This document shows, one piece after another, positions 8,276 through 16,186 of a DNA stretch of 38,461 nt. Numbering within the stretch: the stretch's first letter is position 1; every line of letters starts with the position of its first letter. Location: positions 1 to 38,461 of the forward strand of contig JAHCJK010000034.1 in assembly GCA_026184295.1 (NCBI GenBank). Direction: 5' to 3'. Made by a program: the position numbers and the translations under genes. This DNA comes from Planctomycetota bacterium. Its GTDB lineage: Bacteria > Planctomycetota > SZUA-567 > H5-PLA8. The notes beneath the pieces are model-generated. The model was not told the DNA's origin, did no database searches, and saw only the letters and a program-made list of their open reading frames with translations.

Positions 8276-9097
8276 ATGGGGAATCTGAAGATCGGCGTCG
8301 CGCTGTGGTCGCTCGGTTCGACCTCGACGATGGAAGAATTCGAGAAGCGCCTGGACATGGCCGTGGCCGCGGGCGTCAAGGCCGTGCAGCCGTGGTGCGT
8401 GGACGAACCGAAGTGGAAGCTCGTCTGCGCGCTCGATCCCGACCGCTGCGCCACGCCCGCCCAGCGCGCGGCCGTGCGCAACGCCTGCGAATCGCGCGGC
8501 CTGGCCATCAGCGGCTTCTGCGCGCAGCTGGCGGGACCCAAGACGCTCGGCGGCTTCGGCGAAGAACCCAACCTGCCGGCGCGCATCGAAAAGACCAAGA
8601 AGGCCCTGCGTTTCGCGGCCGAGGTCGGTTCGCCCATCGTCACCACGCACATCGGCCCGATCCCCGAAGACCGCAACAGCGCCATGTACAAGCTCTTCCT
8701 CAACACCACCAAGGACGTGATGAAGGACGCGGACCAGTCCGGCGGCATCTTCGCGCTTGAGACCGGGCAGGAGACCGCGCAGGTGCTGAAGCAGTTCATC
8801 GAGGACGTCGGCAGCCCGAACCTGAAGGTGAACTACGACCCGGCGAACATGCTCAAGCACGGTCCGGCCGAAGGCGTCGCGGTGCTCGCGCCGTACATCG
8901 TCCACACCCACGCGAAGGACAAGCACCCGCAGACCGGCAAGCCCACCGTCGGCCAGGGCGCCGTGCCGTGGGACGCGTACCTCGCGGAACTGAAGAAGAT
9001 CGGCTACAGCGGCTGGTACGCGCTGGAAGACGAATCGGGCGCCGCCGACGTGCTGGCATCGATCACCTTCGGCCGCACGTTCCTCGAGAAATACTGA
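8276..9097 (+). CDS. Sugar phosphate isomerase/epimerase (xylose-isomerase-like TIM barrel)
   Basis: This 273-residue protein fits the AP-endonuclease-2/xylose isomerase TIM-barrel superfamily. The N-terminal strand is IGVALWSLGS. Metal-ligand-type segments ALETGQE, VNYDPANM, VHTHAKDK and YALEDESG follow in the family's usual order. There is no signal peptide, so it is cytoplasmic. The ATG at 8276 has a very strong GGGGGAG 4 bases upstream. It lies 17 bases before a Gfo/Idh/MocA oxidoreductase, a pairing typical of inositol- or rare-sugar-modifying pathways in which a ketose is isomerised and oxidised. The specific sugar cannot be told from sequence. Confidence 0.85.
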   Translation: MGNLKIGVALWSLGSTSTMEEFEKRLDMAVAAGVKAVQPWCVDEPKWKLVCALDPDRCATPAQRAAVRNACESRGLAISGFCAQLAGPKTLGGFGEEPNLPARIEKTKKALRFAAEVGSPIVTTHIGPIPEDRNSAMYKLFLNTTKDVMKDADQSGGIFALETGQETAQVLKQFIEDVGSPNLKVNYDPANMLKHGPAEGVAVLAPYIVHTHAKDKHPQTGKPTVGQGAVPWDAYLAELKKIGYSGWYALEDESGAADVLASITFGRTFLEKY

Positions 9098-9114
9098 GCC
9101 CCCAGGGACCTTCG

Positions 9115-10110
9115 ATGCCCGGACCGTTGCGCATCGCGATCGTCGGCGCGGGCCGCTGGTCGCGCGAGATGCACCTCAAGGTGCTTCCGCGCCTCGCGGA
9201 ACTCGAACAGGTCTCCTTCGCGGGCGTCTGCGATCTGAACGCCCAGGCCGCCGCGGAGTACGCCAGGGCGCTAGGCGGCGCGGACACCTTCACCGATCTG
9301 GGCGCGATGATCGAGGCCGTACGGCCCGACGGCGTGGCCGTGCTGGTACCGCCCGCCGCCGCCGCCGCGGTGCTCGAACAGGTGATCGCCCGGCGCGTCC
9401 CGTTCCTCACCGAAAAGCCGCCCGCGCACAGCGCCGCGGCGCAGCGCAAGCTCATCGCCGCGGCCGCGGGCCTGACGCACGTGGTCGCGTACAACCGGCG
9501 GCATTGCGCCTACATGCAGCAGGCCAAGGAATGGCTCGCCGGCCGCGCGCTCCAGGCCGTGCAGACGCACTTCTCGCGCTACAACCGCATCGAAGAAGAC
9601 TTCACCGACACCGCGGTACACGGCCTCGACGCGACGCGCCACCTGGCCGGCGACGACCTGGCCGAAGCGCGCATCGAGGTCGCCCCCGGCGCGCGCGCAC
9701 GGAACTTCTTCATCACGGGCTGGACGAAGAGCGGCACGCGGATCGAGATCTCGATCACGCCCGACACCGCCTCGGCCTGCGAACACTACACCGTCCGCTC
9801 CGCCGCGCGCACCGTGGTGCTCGCCTTCCCCATGAACGGCATGATCGACCTGCCCGGCCGCGTGGAACTTCACGAAGACAACCGCGTCGTCGCGCGCAAG
9901 AGCGCCGCGGACTTCGGCATCGACCCCGCCGACCAGCCGGTGCTCGCCGGAATCCTGGCCGAACACCGCGTCTTCTGCCAGGCGCTGCGCGGCCAGACGC
10001 AACCCTTCTCGACGCTCGCGTCCACCCTGCAGACCCAGGAGATTCGCGACGCGATCTACCCGCTGCTGGCCCGGGGCGGCCGGGCCTCGGCCGAAGTCGC
10101 CCTCGGCTGA
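9115..10110 (+). CDS. Gfo/Idh/MocA family NAD(P)-dependent oxidoreductase
   Basis: From the ATG at 9115 this is a 331-residue protein with an N-terminal Rossmann fold (AIVGAGRWSREMHLKVL, then VCDLN) and the family's TEKP motif, followed by the alpha/beta substrate domain. AGGGA lies ~7 bases before this start. The reading frame stays open upstream into the preceding gene, but those codons overlap it and lack the Rossmann start. Such enzymes oxidise or reduce sugars and cyclitols. Together with the adjacent isomerase it probably forms a two-step sugar conversion. The usual EKP-K is present; the distal catalytic D/H pair (around HGLDATRHL) is consistent with activity. Confidence 0.85.
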   Translation: MPGPLRIAIVGAGRWSREMHLKVLPRLAELEQVSFAGVCDLNAQAAAEYARALGGADTFTDLGAMIEAVRPDGVAVLVPPAAAAAVLEQVIARRVPFLTEKPPAHSAAAQRKLIAAAAGLTHVVAYNRRHCAYMQQAKEWLAGRALQAVQTHFSRYNRIEEDFTDTAVHGLDATRHLAGDDLAEARIEVAPGARARNFFITGWTKSGTRIEISITPDTASACEHYTVRSAARTVVLAFPMNGMIDLPGRVELHEDNRVVARKSAADFGIDPADQPVLAGILAEHRVFCQALRGQTQPFSTLASTLQTQEIRDAIYPLLARGGRASAEVALG

Positions 10111-10176
10111 CGGCGGGCGTGCTTTCGCGTGACCTGGCGGCGTCCAGCGGTTAATAGAAGGTGAAAGGAACCGCGC

Positions 10177-10671
10177 ATGACCCCCGTCGAGATGCCCAAG
10201 GCCAACGAGAACCTGACCGAGGCCACCCTGGAAGCCTGGATGGTCAAGGTCGGACAGAGCGTCGAAGAGAAGCAGTCGATCTGCACGATCATCACCGACA
10301 AGGCGACCTTCGAGATGCCCGCGCCCTGCGCCGGCACCATCCGCAAGATTTACGGCGCCGAACGCAGCCTGCTGCCGGTCGGCTACATCATGTGCGCGAT
10401 CGGCGGGCCCGACGAGGCCGTGCCCGAAGACTACGAGACGCGCAACAAGCAGGTCGTGGAAGCGCACCGAGGCGCGACGACCGCCGCGACGCCGATGCAG
10501 AGCGGCGCGGCCGCCGTGGCCGCCGCGAGCCCCAGCGCCGTGCGCGCGACCCCCGCCGCCCGCCGCATCGCCAAGGAAGCCGGCGTGGACCTAGCCGAGA
10601 TCGCCAAGGCCCTGAACCTGACCGGCCCCGTGGGCGAAAAGGACGTGAAGACGTATTTGGAAAAGAAGTGA
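10177..10671 (+). CDS. Minimal lipoyl-domain plus E3-binding-domain protein, no acyltransferase domain
   Basis: This 164-residue protein starts with a lipoyl/biotinyl domain (1-78) whose modifiable lysine is K42 in TDKATFEMP. After an Ala/Thr/Pro-rich linker (~95-120) it has a peripheral-subunit-binding (E3BD) domain at ~122-162 (TPAARRIAKEAGVDLAEI). It ends there: the catalytic acyltransferase domain of E2 components (~230 residues with HxxxDG) is absent, and no downstream frame continues it. E1, E3 or lipoate ligase genes are not in the window. It may be a swinging-arm adaptor (like protein X) for a complex encoded elsewhere. AAAGGA precedes the ATG by 7 bases. Its stop codon is made by the first unit of the following repeat. 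Confidence 0.8.
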   Translation: MTPVEMPKANENLTEATLEAWMVKVGQSVEEKQSICTIITDKATFEMPAPCAGTIRKIYGAERSLLPVGYIMCAIGGPDEAVPEDYETRNKQVVEAHRGATTAATPMQSGAAAVAAASPSAVRATPAARRIAKEAGVDLAEIAKALNLTGPVGEKDVKTYLEKK

Positions 10672-10841
10672 ACAGTGGTCAGTGGTCAGTGAACAGTGAA
10701 CAGTGAACAGTGAACAGTGAACAGCAGGCTGGGGCCTGAATCGTGAATTTTCGCAAGGGTGGCTGAGTCGTTGCTGTTCGTTGTTCACTGATCACTGTTC
10801 ACTGACCACTGTTCACTGACCACTGTTCACTGACTGTTCAC
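10668..10841. repeat. Heptad tandem repeats forming a ~60-bp imperfect inverted repeat
   Basis: The left arm (10668-10725) is built from AGTGAAC heptamers with AGTGGTC variants. The right arm (10774-10841) is built from the reverse complement, GTTCACT, with GACCACT and GATCACT variants. A ~48-base non-repetitive centre (10726-10773) separates the arms. On RNA the two arms would fold into an almost continuous stem of about 60 bp. The element fills the whole gap between the lipoyl gene, whose TGA is part of the first repeat, and the AAGGAG Shine-Dalgarno of acpS. It is too short in period and too irregular to be a CRISPR array. Confidence 0.9.
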
Positions 10842-10852
10842 CAAGGAGTCCC

Positions 10853-11233
10853 ATGATCGTCGGCCTCGGCATGGATGTCGTGGAAGTCGCGCGCATCCGC
10901 GAGATTCATCTGCGGCATCCGGAGCGCTTCGTTCAGCGGGTGCTCACCGAGGCCGAGCAGGCCTACGTGCTGCGGCACCGCGATCCGGGCGAACGGCTCT
11001 CCGGGCGCTGGGCGGCCAAGGAAGCGGCGATGAAGGCGCTCGGCACGGGCCTCAGCCACGGCATCCGCTGGCGCGACGTCGAGATTCTCCCGGACGCGCT
11101 CGGCAAGCCCTGCCTGCACCTGCACGGCAAGGCGAAGGAACGCGCCGAAGCGCTGGGCGCGCGGATCGCGCACGTCACGATCACGCATTGCATGAACATC
11201 GCCATCGCCCAGGTCATCCTGGAGCGCGCGTGA
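10853..11233 (+). CDS. acpS: Holo-[acyl-carrier-protein] synthase
   Basis: This 126-residue protein has normal length for AcpS. The magnesium/CoA-binding residues D8 (GLGMDVVEV) and E57 (GRWAAKEAAMKALGTG) are in place, as is the C-terminal HVTITH strand. It transfers 4'-phosphopantetheine from CoA to the conserved serine of acyl carrier proteins in the cytoplasm. AAGGAG is 4 bases before the ATG at 10853. It overlaps no gene and is followed one base later by the ketopantoate-reductase-like gene, which acts in the pathway that makes the pantetheine arm, so the pairing makes metabolic sense. Confidence 0.93.
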   Translation: MIVGLGMDVVEVARIREIHLRHPERFVQRVLTEAEQAYVLRHRDPGERLSGRWAAKEAAMKALGTGLSHGIRWRDVEILPDALGKPCLHLHGKAKERAEALGARIAHVTITHCMNIAIAQVILERA

Positions 11234-11234
11234 G

Positions 11235-12263
11235 ATGCCCGCGGACGCTCCGTCTCGCGCGCCGATCGAACGCGTGGTGGTGCTCGGCGCGGGCGCCATC
11301 GGCAGCCTGATCGGCGGGAAACTCGCCAAGACCCTCCCCGTCGTCCTGATCGGCCGCGACGAACACATGCGCGCCGTCGCCGCCCGCGGCCTGCGGCTGA
11401 CCGGACTCTCGGACGAAACGGTGCGCTGCGGCGAACGCCTGGCCGCGCTCACCCGTCTCGAAGACCTGGCCGTTCCGCTGAACGCGCGCGACGCCGTGAT
11501 CCTGGCCGTCAAGGCCGCGCAGGCGGCGGAGGCCGCTCGGGCCCTAATGTCGGCCCCGGGTACCCCGCCCGGCGAGGTGGCCCTGTATGCGCTGCAGAAC
11601 GGAACCGGCTACGAGGACGCGCTGCGCGCGGCCGTGCCCGAGGCCTTTGCCCTGCGGCACGCGGTCGTGCATCTGGGCGCCACGTACGCGGGCCCCGGCT
11701 GCGTCGAAGAATGGGGCGGCGAGATTCTCCTGCCCGACGACGCACGCTCGGCGGAACTCGCCGAGAAACTCGTGGCCTCGGGTCTGGGCGCGCGCAGCCT
11801 GCCCGACCTGGAAGTCTGGCGCTGGAAGAAGATCGCCTTCAACTGCGCACTGAATGCCTTTTCCGGCATCTGGGAAGTGCGCAACCGCGAGACGATCGTG
11901 CCCGAGCTGCTCCCGCTGCGCCGCGCGGTCCTGGCGGAAGTGCGTGAAGAAGCCGCCGCCGCGGGCGTCCAGCTTCCCGGTCTCGGCGAACTTCTGGCGG
12001 AATTCGAAGCCCGCGCGCGGGCCTCGAACAATGTCAATTCGCTGCTCCAGGATCTGCGGCGCGGACGCCCGACGGAGGTCGGGTTCCTGAACGAGGCGAT
12101 TCTGCACCGTGCGCGGGCGGCCGGCCGCGAGGCGCTCGTGAACGGCACGCTGGCCGCATGGATCCGCCGCTTGGAGTCCGCGCAGGAGAGCGCGCGGCCG
12201 GGTTTGCGCGAAATGGCCCGATTGGAGCTGCTGGCGCTCGCAGACGACCCCCGGTTGCGCTAG
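11235..12263 (+). CDS. panE: Ketopantoate reductase (PanE/ApbA family)
   Basis: This 342-residue protein has an N-terminal NADP-binding fold (VVLGAGAIGSLIGGKLA) and the family's catalytic lysine in WKKIAFNCALNA. A helical C-terminal domain contains the NNVNSLLQDLRRGRPTEVGFLN segment typical of PanE (SSMxxDxxxGRxTEIDxxNG in the family). It would reduce 2-ketopantoate to pantoate for CoA synthesis. It is slightly longer than E. coli PanE (303). Paralogues of this family act on other substrates, so the substrate is probable rather than certain. It starts one base after the acpS stop, which suggests translational coupling. Confidence 0.8.
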   Translation: MPADAPSRAPIERVVVLGAGAIGSLIGGKLAKTLPVVLIGRDEHMRAVAARGLRLTGLSDETVRCGERLAALTRLEDLAVPLNARDAVILAVKAAQAAEAARALMSAPGTPPGEVALYALQNGTGYEDALRAAVPEAFALRHAVVHLGATYAGPGCVEEWGGEILLPDDARSAELAEKLVASGLGARSLPDLEVWRWKKIAFNCALNAFSGIWEVRNRETIVPELLPLRRAVLAEVREEAAAAGVQLPGLGELLAEFEARARASNNVNSLLQDLRRGRPTEVGFLNEAILHRARAAGREALVNGTLAAWIRRLESAQESARPGLREMARLELLALADDPRLR

Positions 12264-12280
12264 CATGCACAGCGGGATTT

Positions 12281-15217
12281 ATGCTTCCGGGCACGGCCCA
12301 TGAGGAGCCCTTTTTGGCGAGCGGCACCGACTCCTCGGTATTTCCACCGGCCTGCATGGCCTGCGGGATGGCGCTGCCCGACGCGGCGGCCTTCTGCCCG
12401 TCGTGCGGTCGTCCGGTCAAGCCGCTCAGCGGCGCGGGTACCCTGACGCACGTGCCCGGCGCGCCCACCGTGGTGCGCCATCGCGAGGACCGCGAAGCCA
12501 ACCTGGCCAAGATTCAGGAAGACCTGCCCGCGCGCTACCGCCTGCAGCGCCTGGTGGGCCGCGGCGGCATGGGCGTCGTGTATCTGTGCATGGACGCCGC
12601 GCTCGACCGGCCCGTCGCGATCAAGCTCATGTCCGACCGTTACGGCACCGACCCCACGGCGCAGAAGCGCTTTCTGCGCGAGGCCCGCGCGCAGGCGATC
12701 ATCAACCATCCGCACGTGGCCAAGATTCTCAACGTCGGGGTCTCGCAATCCGGCTGTCCGTTTCTGGTCATGGAATACGTCGAAGGCAAGGACCTGCGCC
12801 AGATCCTGCGCGACGAACCCAACGGGCTGGACCCGAACCGCGTCTGCGACCTGATGCACCAGACCTGCGTCGGGCTGGCCGAAGCGCACGCCGCCGGGAT
12901 CGTCCACCGCGACCTGAAGCCTTCGAACCTGATCGTCCAGAAGGACCACGCGGGGCGGGAGTTCGTCAAGATTCTGGACCTGGGGCTGGCCAAGATCATC
13001 GGCGGCACGTCCGACCTGCGCACGCTCACGCTGGTCTCGGCCGGCGTGCTGGTGGGGACGCCCGCCTACATGAGCCCCGAGCAGGTGAACGGGAGCACGG
13101 TGGACGCGCGCACCGACCTGTACGCCGTCGGCGTGGTGCTCTTCGAACTCCTGACGGGCCGCCTGCCGTTCGAATCCGAGACCGTCGAAGGCTGGCTGTA
13201 CCAGCACCTGCACGCCGAACCGCCCGCGCCGAGCAAGCTGCGCCCGGAACTCACGCGTTACACCGGGCTGGATTCCGCGGTGCTGTGGTGCCTGGCCAAG
13301 GCGCCGCACGTCCGCCCGGCGCGCGCCGAGGACCTGGGCTTTTCGCTGCGGCGCATCCGCGATTCGGCGCCGTCCGCGCCCCATTCGGCGGATTCCGGGA
13401 TGCACAGCACGCCCGACCCGGTCGCCGGCGCGATGGACACGGGGATGAACATCCGCCCGCCGACGCGCATGGCGCCGAGTTCCATCCTGCAGCGGCCCTC
13501 GACGGGCCAGTTCGTCGCGCCCGAGAACCTATCGTCCGCCGAGGCCGGGCCGGCGGCCGAACGCCGCGCCAAGTTCCTGACCCTGGCCGCCTCGGCCGAA
13601 GACGCCGAAACGCGCGAGAAATGGCTCGAAGCCGTGGAAATCTGGCGGCAGTCCATGCCCCTCGCCGAAGACCGCGCGAGCGTGAATTCGCGCATCGAAT
13701 CGCTGCAGCGGGAAATCTCCTTCGAGCAGGTGCTCAACAACGCCGTGGCCTTCGCGGCCTCGGGCGACTGGGCGCGCGCCGAAAGCGGCCTGACCACCGC
13801 CGCCAGCCTGCGCCCCTCGGACCTGCGCGTGGACCAGGCGCGCGGGCGCCTGGGCCAGCGCCTGATCCAGGCGTGGCTCGACGGCGCGCGCGCGCGCATG
13901 AACGAATTCCCCGAAGGCGAGGCCCGCCAGGCGCAGATGCACCGCCTGGCCATGGCCCGCGCGCGCACGGGCGACATGGACGGCGCGATCCTGCTTCTGC
14001 AGGAAGAATCCCGCGATCCCGGCATCCGCATCTGCGGCCTGGCCCAGGCGGCGCGTTCGGCCGTGGAAGCCGGGCACCGCGAAGGCCTGCGCCCGTACCT
14101 CGACCGCGGGCTCTCCGCGGCCTCCGCGATCCCCGATCCGGCCGCGCGCGGGCGCGCCTGCCTGGACGTGGGCCGCGCGATGACGTCCTACGGCGACGTG
14201 GAAGCCGCGGCCAAGGCCTTCCAGGCCGCGCTCGCCGCGTTTCTGGCCGCCGGCGCGCAGGCCGCCGTCTCGCCCTCGAAGTCGAACCAGGCGCTCGATT
14301 CGATCTGGGGCAGCACGCACGTCACCACCACCACGCGCCGCCTGCCCAAGCTCTCCGCCGACAAGGAAAAGACCCGCGATAACGCGCTCGCCGCCGTCGC
14401 GCAGGCGCAGGCGCACGCGGGGCTGGCCGAGGAAGCGCTCAACACCGCGGGCCTGATCGAGGATTCGTGGACGCTCTCGCTCACCTTCGCCCAGGTGGCG
14501 CAGGAACTGGCCAAGACCGGGCGTTCGGCGGAAGCCGAGCGCGTCGCGGGGCAGATTCCCTTCCGCCTGCCGCGCGCGAAGGCCCTGCGCGCCGTCGCGG
14601 TCTCGCGCGTTTACCGCGGCGACATGGAAGGCGCGGAGACCGTGGTCCGCGAGATCGCCAGCCCCGAAGAGCGCGCGCCGACGCTGGGCTTTCTGGCCGG
14701 CGCGTGGGCCCGCCGGGGCGAACGCGCCCGCGCCGAACGCTTCGCGAAGGACGCCTTTACCGCCGCGATGGAAGTGCCCGGCACGGGCGGGCGCATCGAC
14801 GCGCTGCTCAATTCCAGCGAACCGCTCATCAACGCCGGCCACCAGACGCTCGCGGCGCAGCTCCTGTCCACGGCCGGGCGCATGATCGACGGGACGGAAG
14901 AACCGGTCGAGCGCCTGCACGGGCACCTGCGCGTGGCGCGCCTGCGCGGGCTCGCGCAGCAGATCACCCCCGCGACCCGCAGCGGCCTGGCCGCGGCGGT
15001 GCAGGGGCGCACGGAACTGAACGAGGTGCTTCGCCGCGCGGTTGGCTCGCTCCAGCGCATCGTGGTGCAGTCGGACCGCGTGGAATGCCTGGAAGCGCTG
15101 GCCGCGGCGGTCAGTTCGGCCGGCGCGAGCGATCTGGCCGACCAGTTGCTCAATCAGTCTCGAAACGAGATGGAACGGGCGCTGATCTACGTCGGGCTGG
15201 TGCTAGGGCTCGCGTAG
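12281..15217 (+). CDS. Zinc-ribbon Ser/Thr protein kinase with long helical-repeat C-terminus
   Basis: From the ATG at 12281 this is 978 residues. A double-CxxC zinc ribbon (C25, C28, C39, C42) precedes a Hanks-type kinase domain (~86-350). Its landmarks are the glycine loop GRGGMGVV 93-100, K115, HRDLKPSN from 209, DLG in place of DFG at 233-235 and GTPAYMSPE ending at 267. The remaining ~600 residues are Ala/Glu/Arg-rich helices resembling degenerate TPRs (AKTGRSAEAERVAGQ, FLAGAWARRGERARAERFA). There is no transmembrane segment, unlike many bacterial kinases, so it is probably cytosolic. A TTG at 12314 has a better Shine-Dalgarno (GAGGAG, 6 bases) and would only remove 11 residues. It follows panE by 17 bases. 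Confidence 0.88.
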   Translation: MLPGTAHEEPFLASGTDSSVFPPACMACGMALPDAAAFCPSCGRPVKPLSGAGTLTHVPGAPTVVRHREDREANLAKIQEDLPARYRLQRLVGRGGMGVVYLCMDAALDRPVAIKLMSDRYGTDPTAQKRFLREARAQAIINHPHVAKILNVGVSQSGCPFLVMEYVEGKDLRQILRDEPNGLDPNRVCDLMHQTCVGLAEAHAAGIVHRDLKPSNLIVQKDHAGREFVKILDLGLAKIIGGTSDLRTLTLVSAGVLVGTPAYMSPEQVNGSTVDARTDLYAVGVVLFELLTGRLPFESETVEGWLYQHLHAEPPAPSKLRPELTRYTGLDSAVLWCLAKAPHVRPARAEDLGFSLRRIRDSAPSAPHSADSGMHSTPDPVAGAMDTGMNIRPPTRMAPSSILQRPSTGQFVAPENLSSAEAGPAAERRAKFLTLAASAEDAETREKWLEAVEIWRQSMPLAEDRASVNSRIESLQREISFEQVLNNAVAFAASGDWARAESGLTTAASLRPSDLRVDQARGRLGQRLIQAWLDGARARMNEFPEGEARQAQMHRLAMARARTGDMDGAILLLQEESRDPGIRICGLAQAARSAVEAGHREGLRPYLDRGLSAASAIPDPAARGRACLDVGRAMTSYGDVEAAAKAFQAALAAFLAAGAQAAVSPSKSNQALDSIWGSTHVTTTTRRLPKLSADKEKTRDNALAAVAQAQAHAGLAEEALNTAGLIEDSWTLSLTFAQVAQELAKTGRSAEAERVAGQIPFRLPRAKALRAVAVSRVYRGDMEGAETVVREIASPEERAPTLGFLAGAWARRGERARAERFAKDAFTAAMEVPGTGGRIDALLNSSEPLINAGHQTLAAQLLSTAGRMIDGTEEPVERLHGHLRVARLRGLAQQITPATRSGLAAAVQGRTELNEVLRRAVGSLQRIVVQSDRVECLEALAAAVSSAGASDLADQLLNQSRNEMERALIYVGLVLGLA

Positions 15218-15227
15218 GCTCGCGCTT

Positions 15228-15257
15228 GTGTACAGCCGATGTCAGTGGCCTGTACAC
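15228..15257. promoter_or_regulatory. Inverted repeat GTGTACAG / CTGTACAC
   Basis: Two perfect 8-base arms are separated by 14 bases, 10 bases after the kinase stop and just upstream of the predicted promoter of the TatD-like gene. Without a T tract it is a weak terminator. The arm and spacer sizes also fit a dimeric regulator site. Confidence 0.35.
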
Positions 15258-15273
15258 GCCGGACGCGCGGCTT

Positions 15274-15302
15274 TTGCGCCCGCCGCGCCCGGGTGGTAGA
15301 CT
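15274..15302 (+). promoter_or_regulatory. Predicted promoter of the TatD/EboB-like gene
   Basis: TTGCGC (15274-15279), a 17-base spacer and TAGACT (15297-15302) lie 38 bases before the ATG. The 11-mer GTGGTAGACTG around the -10 box recurs on the minus strand near 30835-30845, upstream of the DUF3592 gene. Confidence 0.4.
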
Positions 15303-15340
15303 GAATCCAAACGCGCCGTCATCGAAATGGGGGCTCCGCC

Positions 15341-16186
15341 ATGCGCATCATCGACCCGCACTGCCACATGTATTCACGAACCGTGGACGACTACGAGCTG
15401 ATGGGCCTGTGCGGCATCGAGGCCGTCGTCGAGCCCAGCTTCTGGATCGGCAACGACCGCCAGCACGCGGGCAGCTTCTTCGATTACTTCAACCACATCA
15501 GCGAATGGGAACCGAAGATGCGCGCGGCCAAGCGCGGCATGCATCACTTCTGCACCATCGCCATGAACCCGAAGGAAGCCGAGAACCTGACGCTCTCGCG
15601 CGAAGTGATCGCGGGCATGCAGACCTTCCTCGACCGCTCCACCGCCGTCGGCATCGGCGAGATCGGGCTCAACAACGTGACGCCCAACGAGGAAAAAGTC
15701 CTGGCCGAACAGTTCGAGATGGCGCGCAAGATGGACGTGCCGGTGATCGTGCACACGCCGCACAACAACAAGCTCGCGGGGACGCTGCGCATCCTGGCCA
15801 TCGCCAAGGAATGCAAGGTCAACCCGCTGCGCGTGAACATCGACCACAACACCGAAGAGACGATCCGCCACACGCTCGACGCGGGCTTTTACGCCGGCGT
15901 CACCATGTATCCGCGGACCAAGTGCACGCCGCAGCGCGCGCGCGACATGGTCGAAAAGTTCGGCGCCGAACGCATCCTGCTCAACAGCGCCTGCGACTGG
16001 GAGACCAGCGACCCGCTCACCGTGCCCAAGGCCGCCAAGCTGATGCTGATGACCGGCTTCACGCGCGCGCAGGTGCGCGGCGTGGTGTGGGAAAACCCCT
16101 ACCACTTCCTGGCGCAGAGCCCCAAGTTCAAGAAGGTCATGGAACCGGTCTTCAAGGAAGACGAACTGCCCGTGGCGTCGGCCTAG
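15341..16186 (+). CDS. TatD-family metal-dependent hydrolase, EboB-like
   Basis: This 281-residue TIM-barrel hydrolase has the TatD metal ligands: H7 and H9 (DPHCHM), E107 (GIGEIGLN), H138 (VIVHTPH), H169 (NIDHN) and D219 (ACDWETSDP). Details such as SRTVDDYELM, VVEPSFWIG, HHFCTIAMNPKEA and the C-terminal VWENPYHFLAQS match my recollection of EboB rather than the DNase-type TatD subgroup. EboB is the hydrolase of the ebo gene cluster found in cyanobacteria, Bacteroidetes and eustigmatophyte plastids. No other ebo gene is visible in this window, so its role here is open. A GGGGG sequence precedes the ATG. The stop touches the convergent methyltransferase stop with no gap. Confidence 0.85.
   Translation: MRIIDPHCHMYSRTVDDYELMGLCGIEAVVEPSFWIGNDRQHAGSFFDYFNHISEWEPKMRAAKRGMHHFCTIAMNPKEAENLTLSREVIAGMQTFLDRSTAVGIGEIGLNNVTPNEEKVLAEQFEMARKMDVPVIVHTPHNNKLAGTLRILAIAKECKVNPLRVNIDHNTEETIRHTLDAGFYAGVTMYPRTKCTPQRARDMVEKFGAERILLNSACDWETSDPLTVPKAAKLMLMTGFTRAQVRGVVWENPYHFLAQSPKFKKVMEPVFKEDELPVASA

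Noticed and set aside
10668..10841. CRISPR array
   Set aside because: The period is 7 bases with no unique spacers, the second half is the inverted form of the first, and no cas gene is near.
12403..14382. A 659-codon plus-strand open frame inside the kinase gene
   Set aside because: It is in a different frame from the kinase, is extremely Arg/Pro/Gly-rich and has no start signal.
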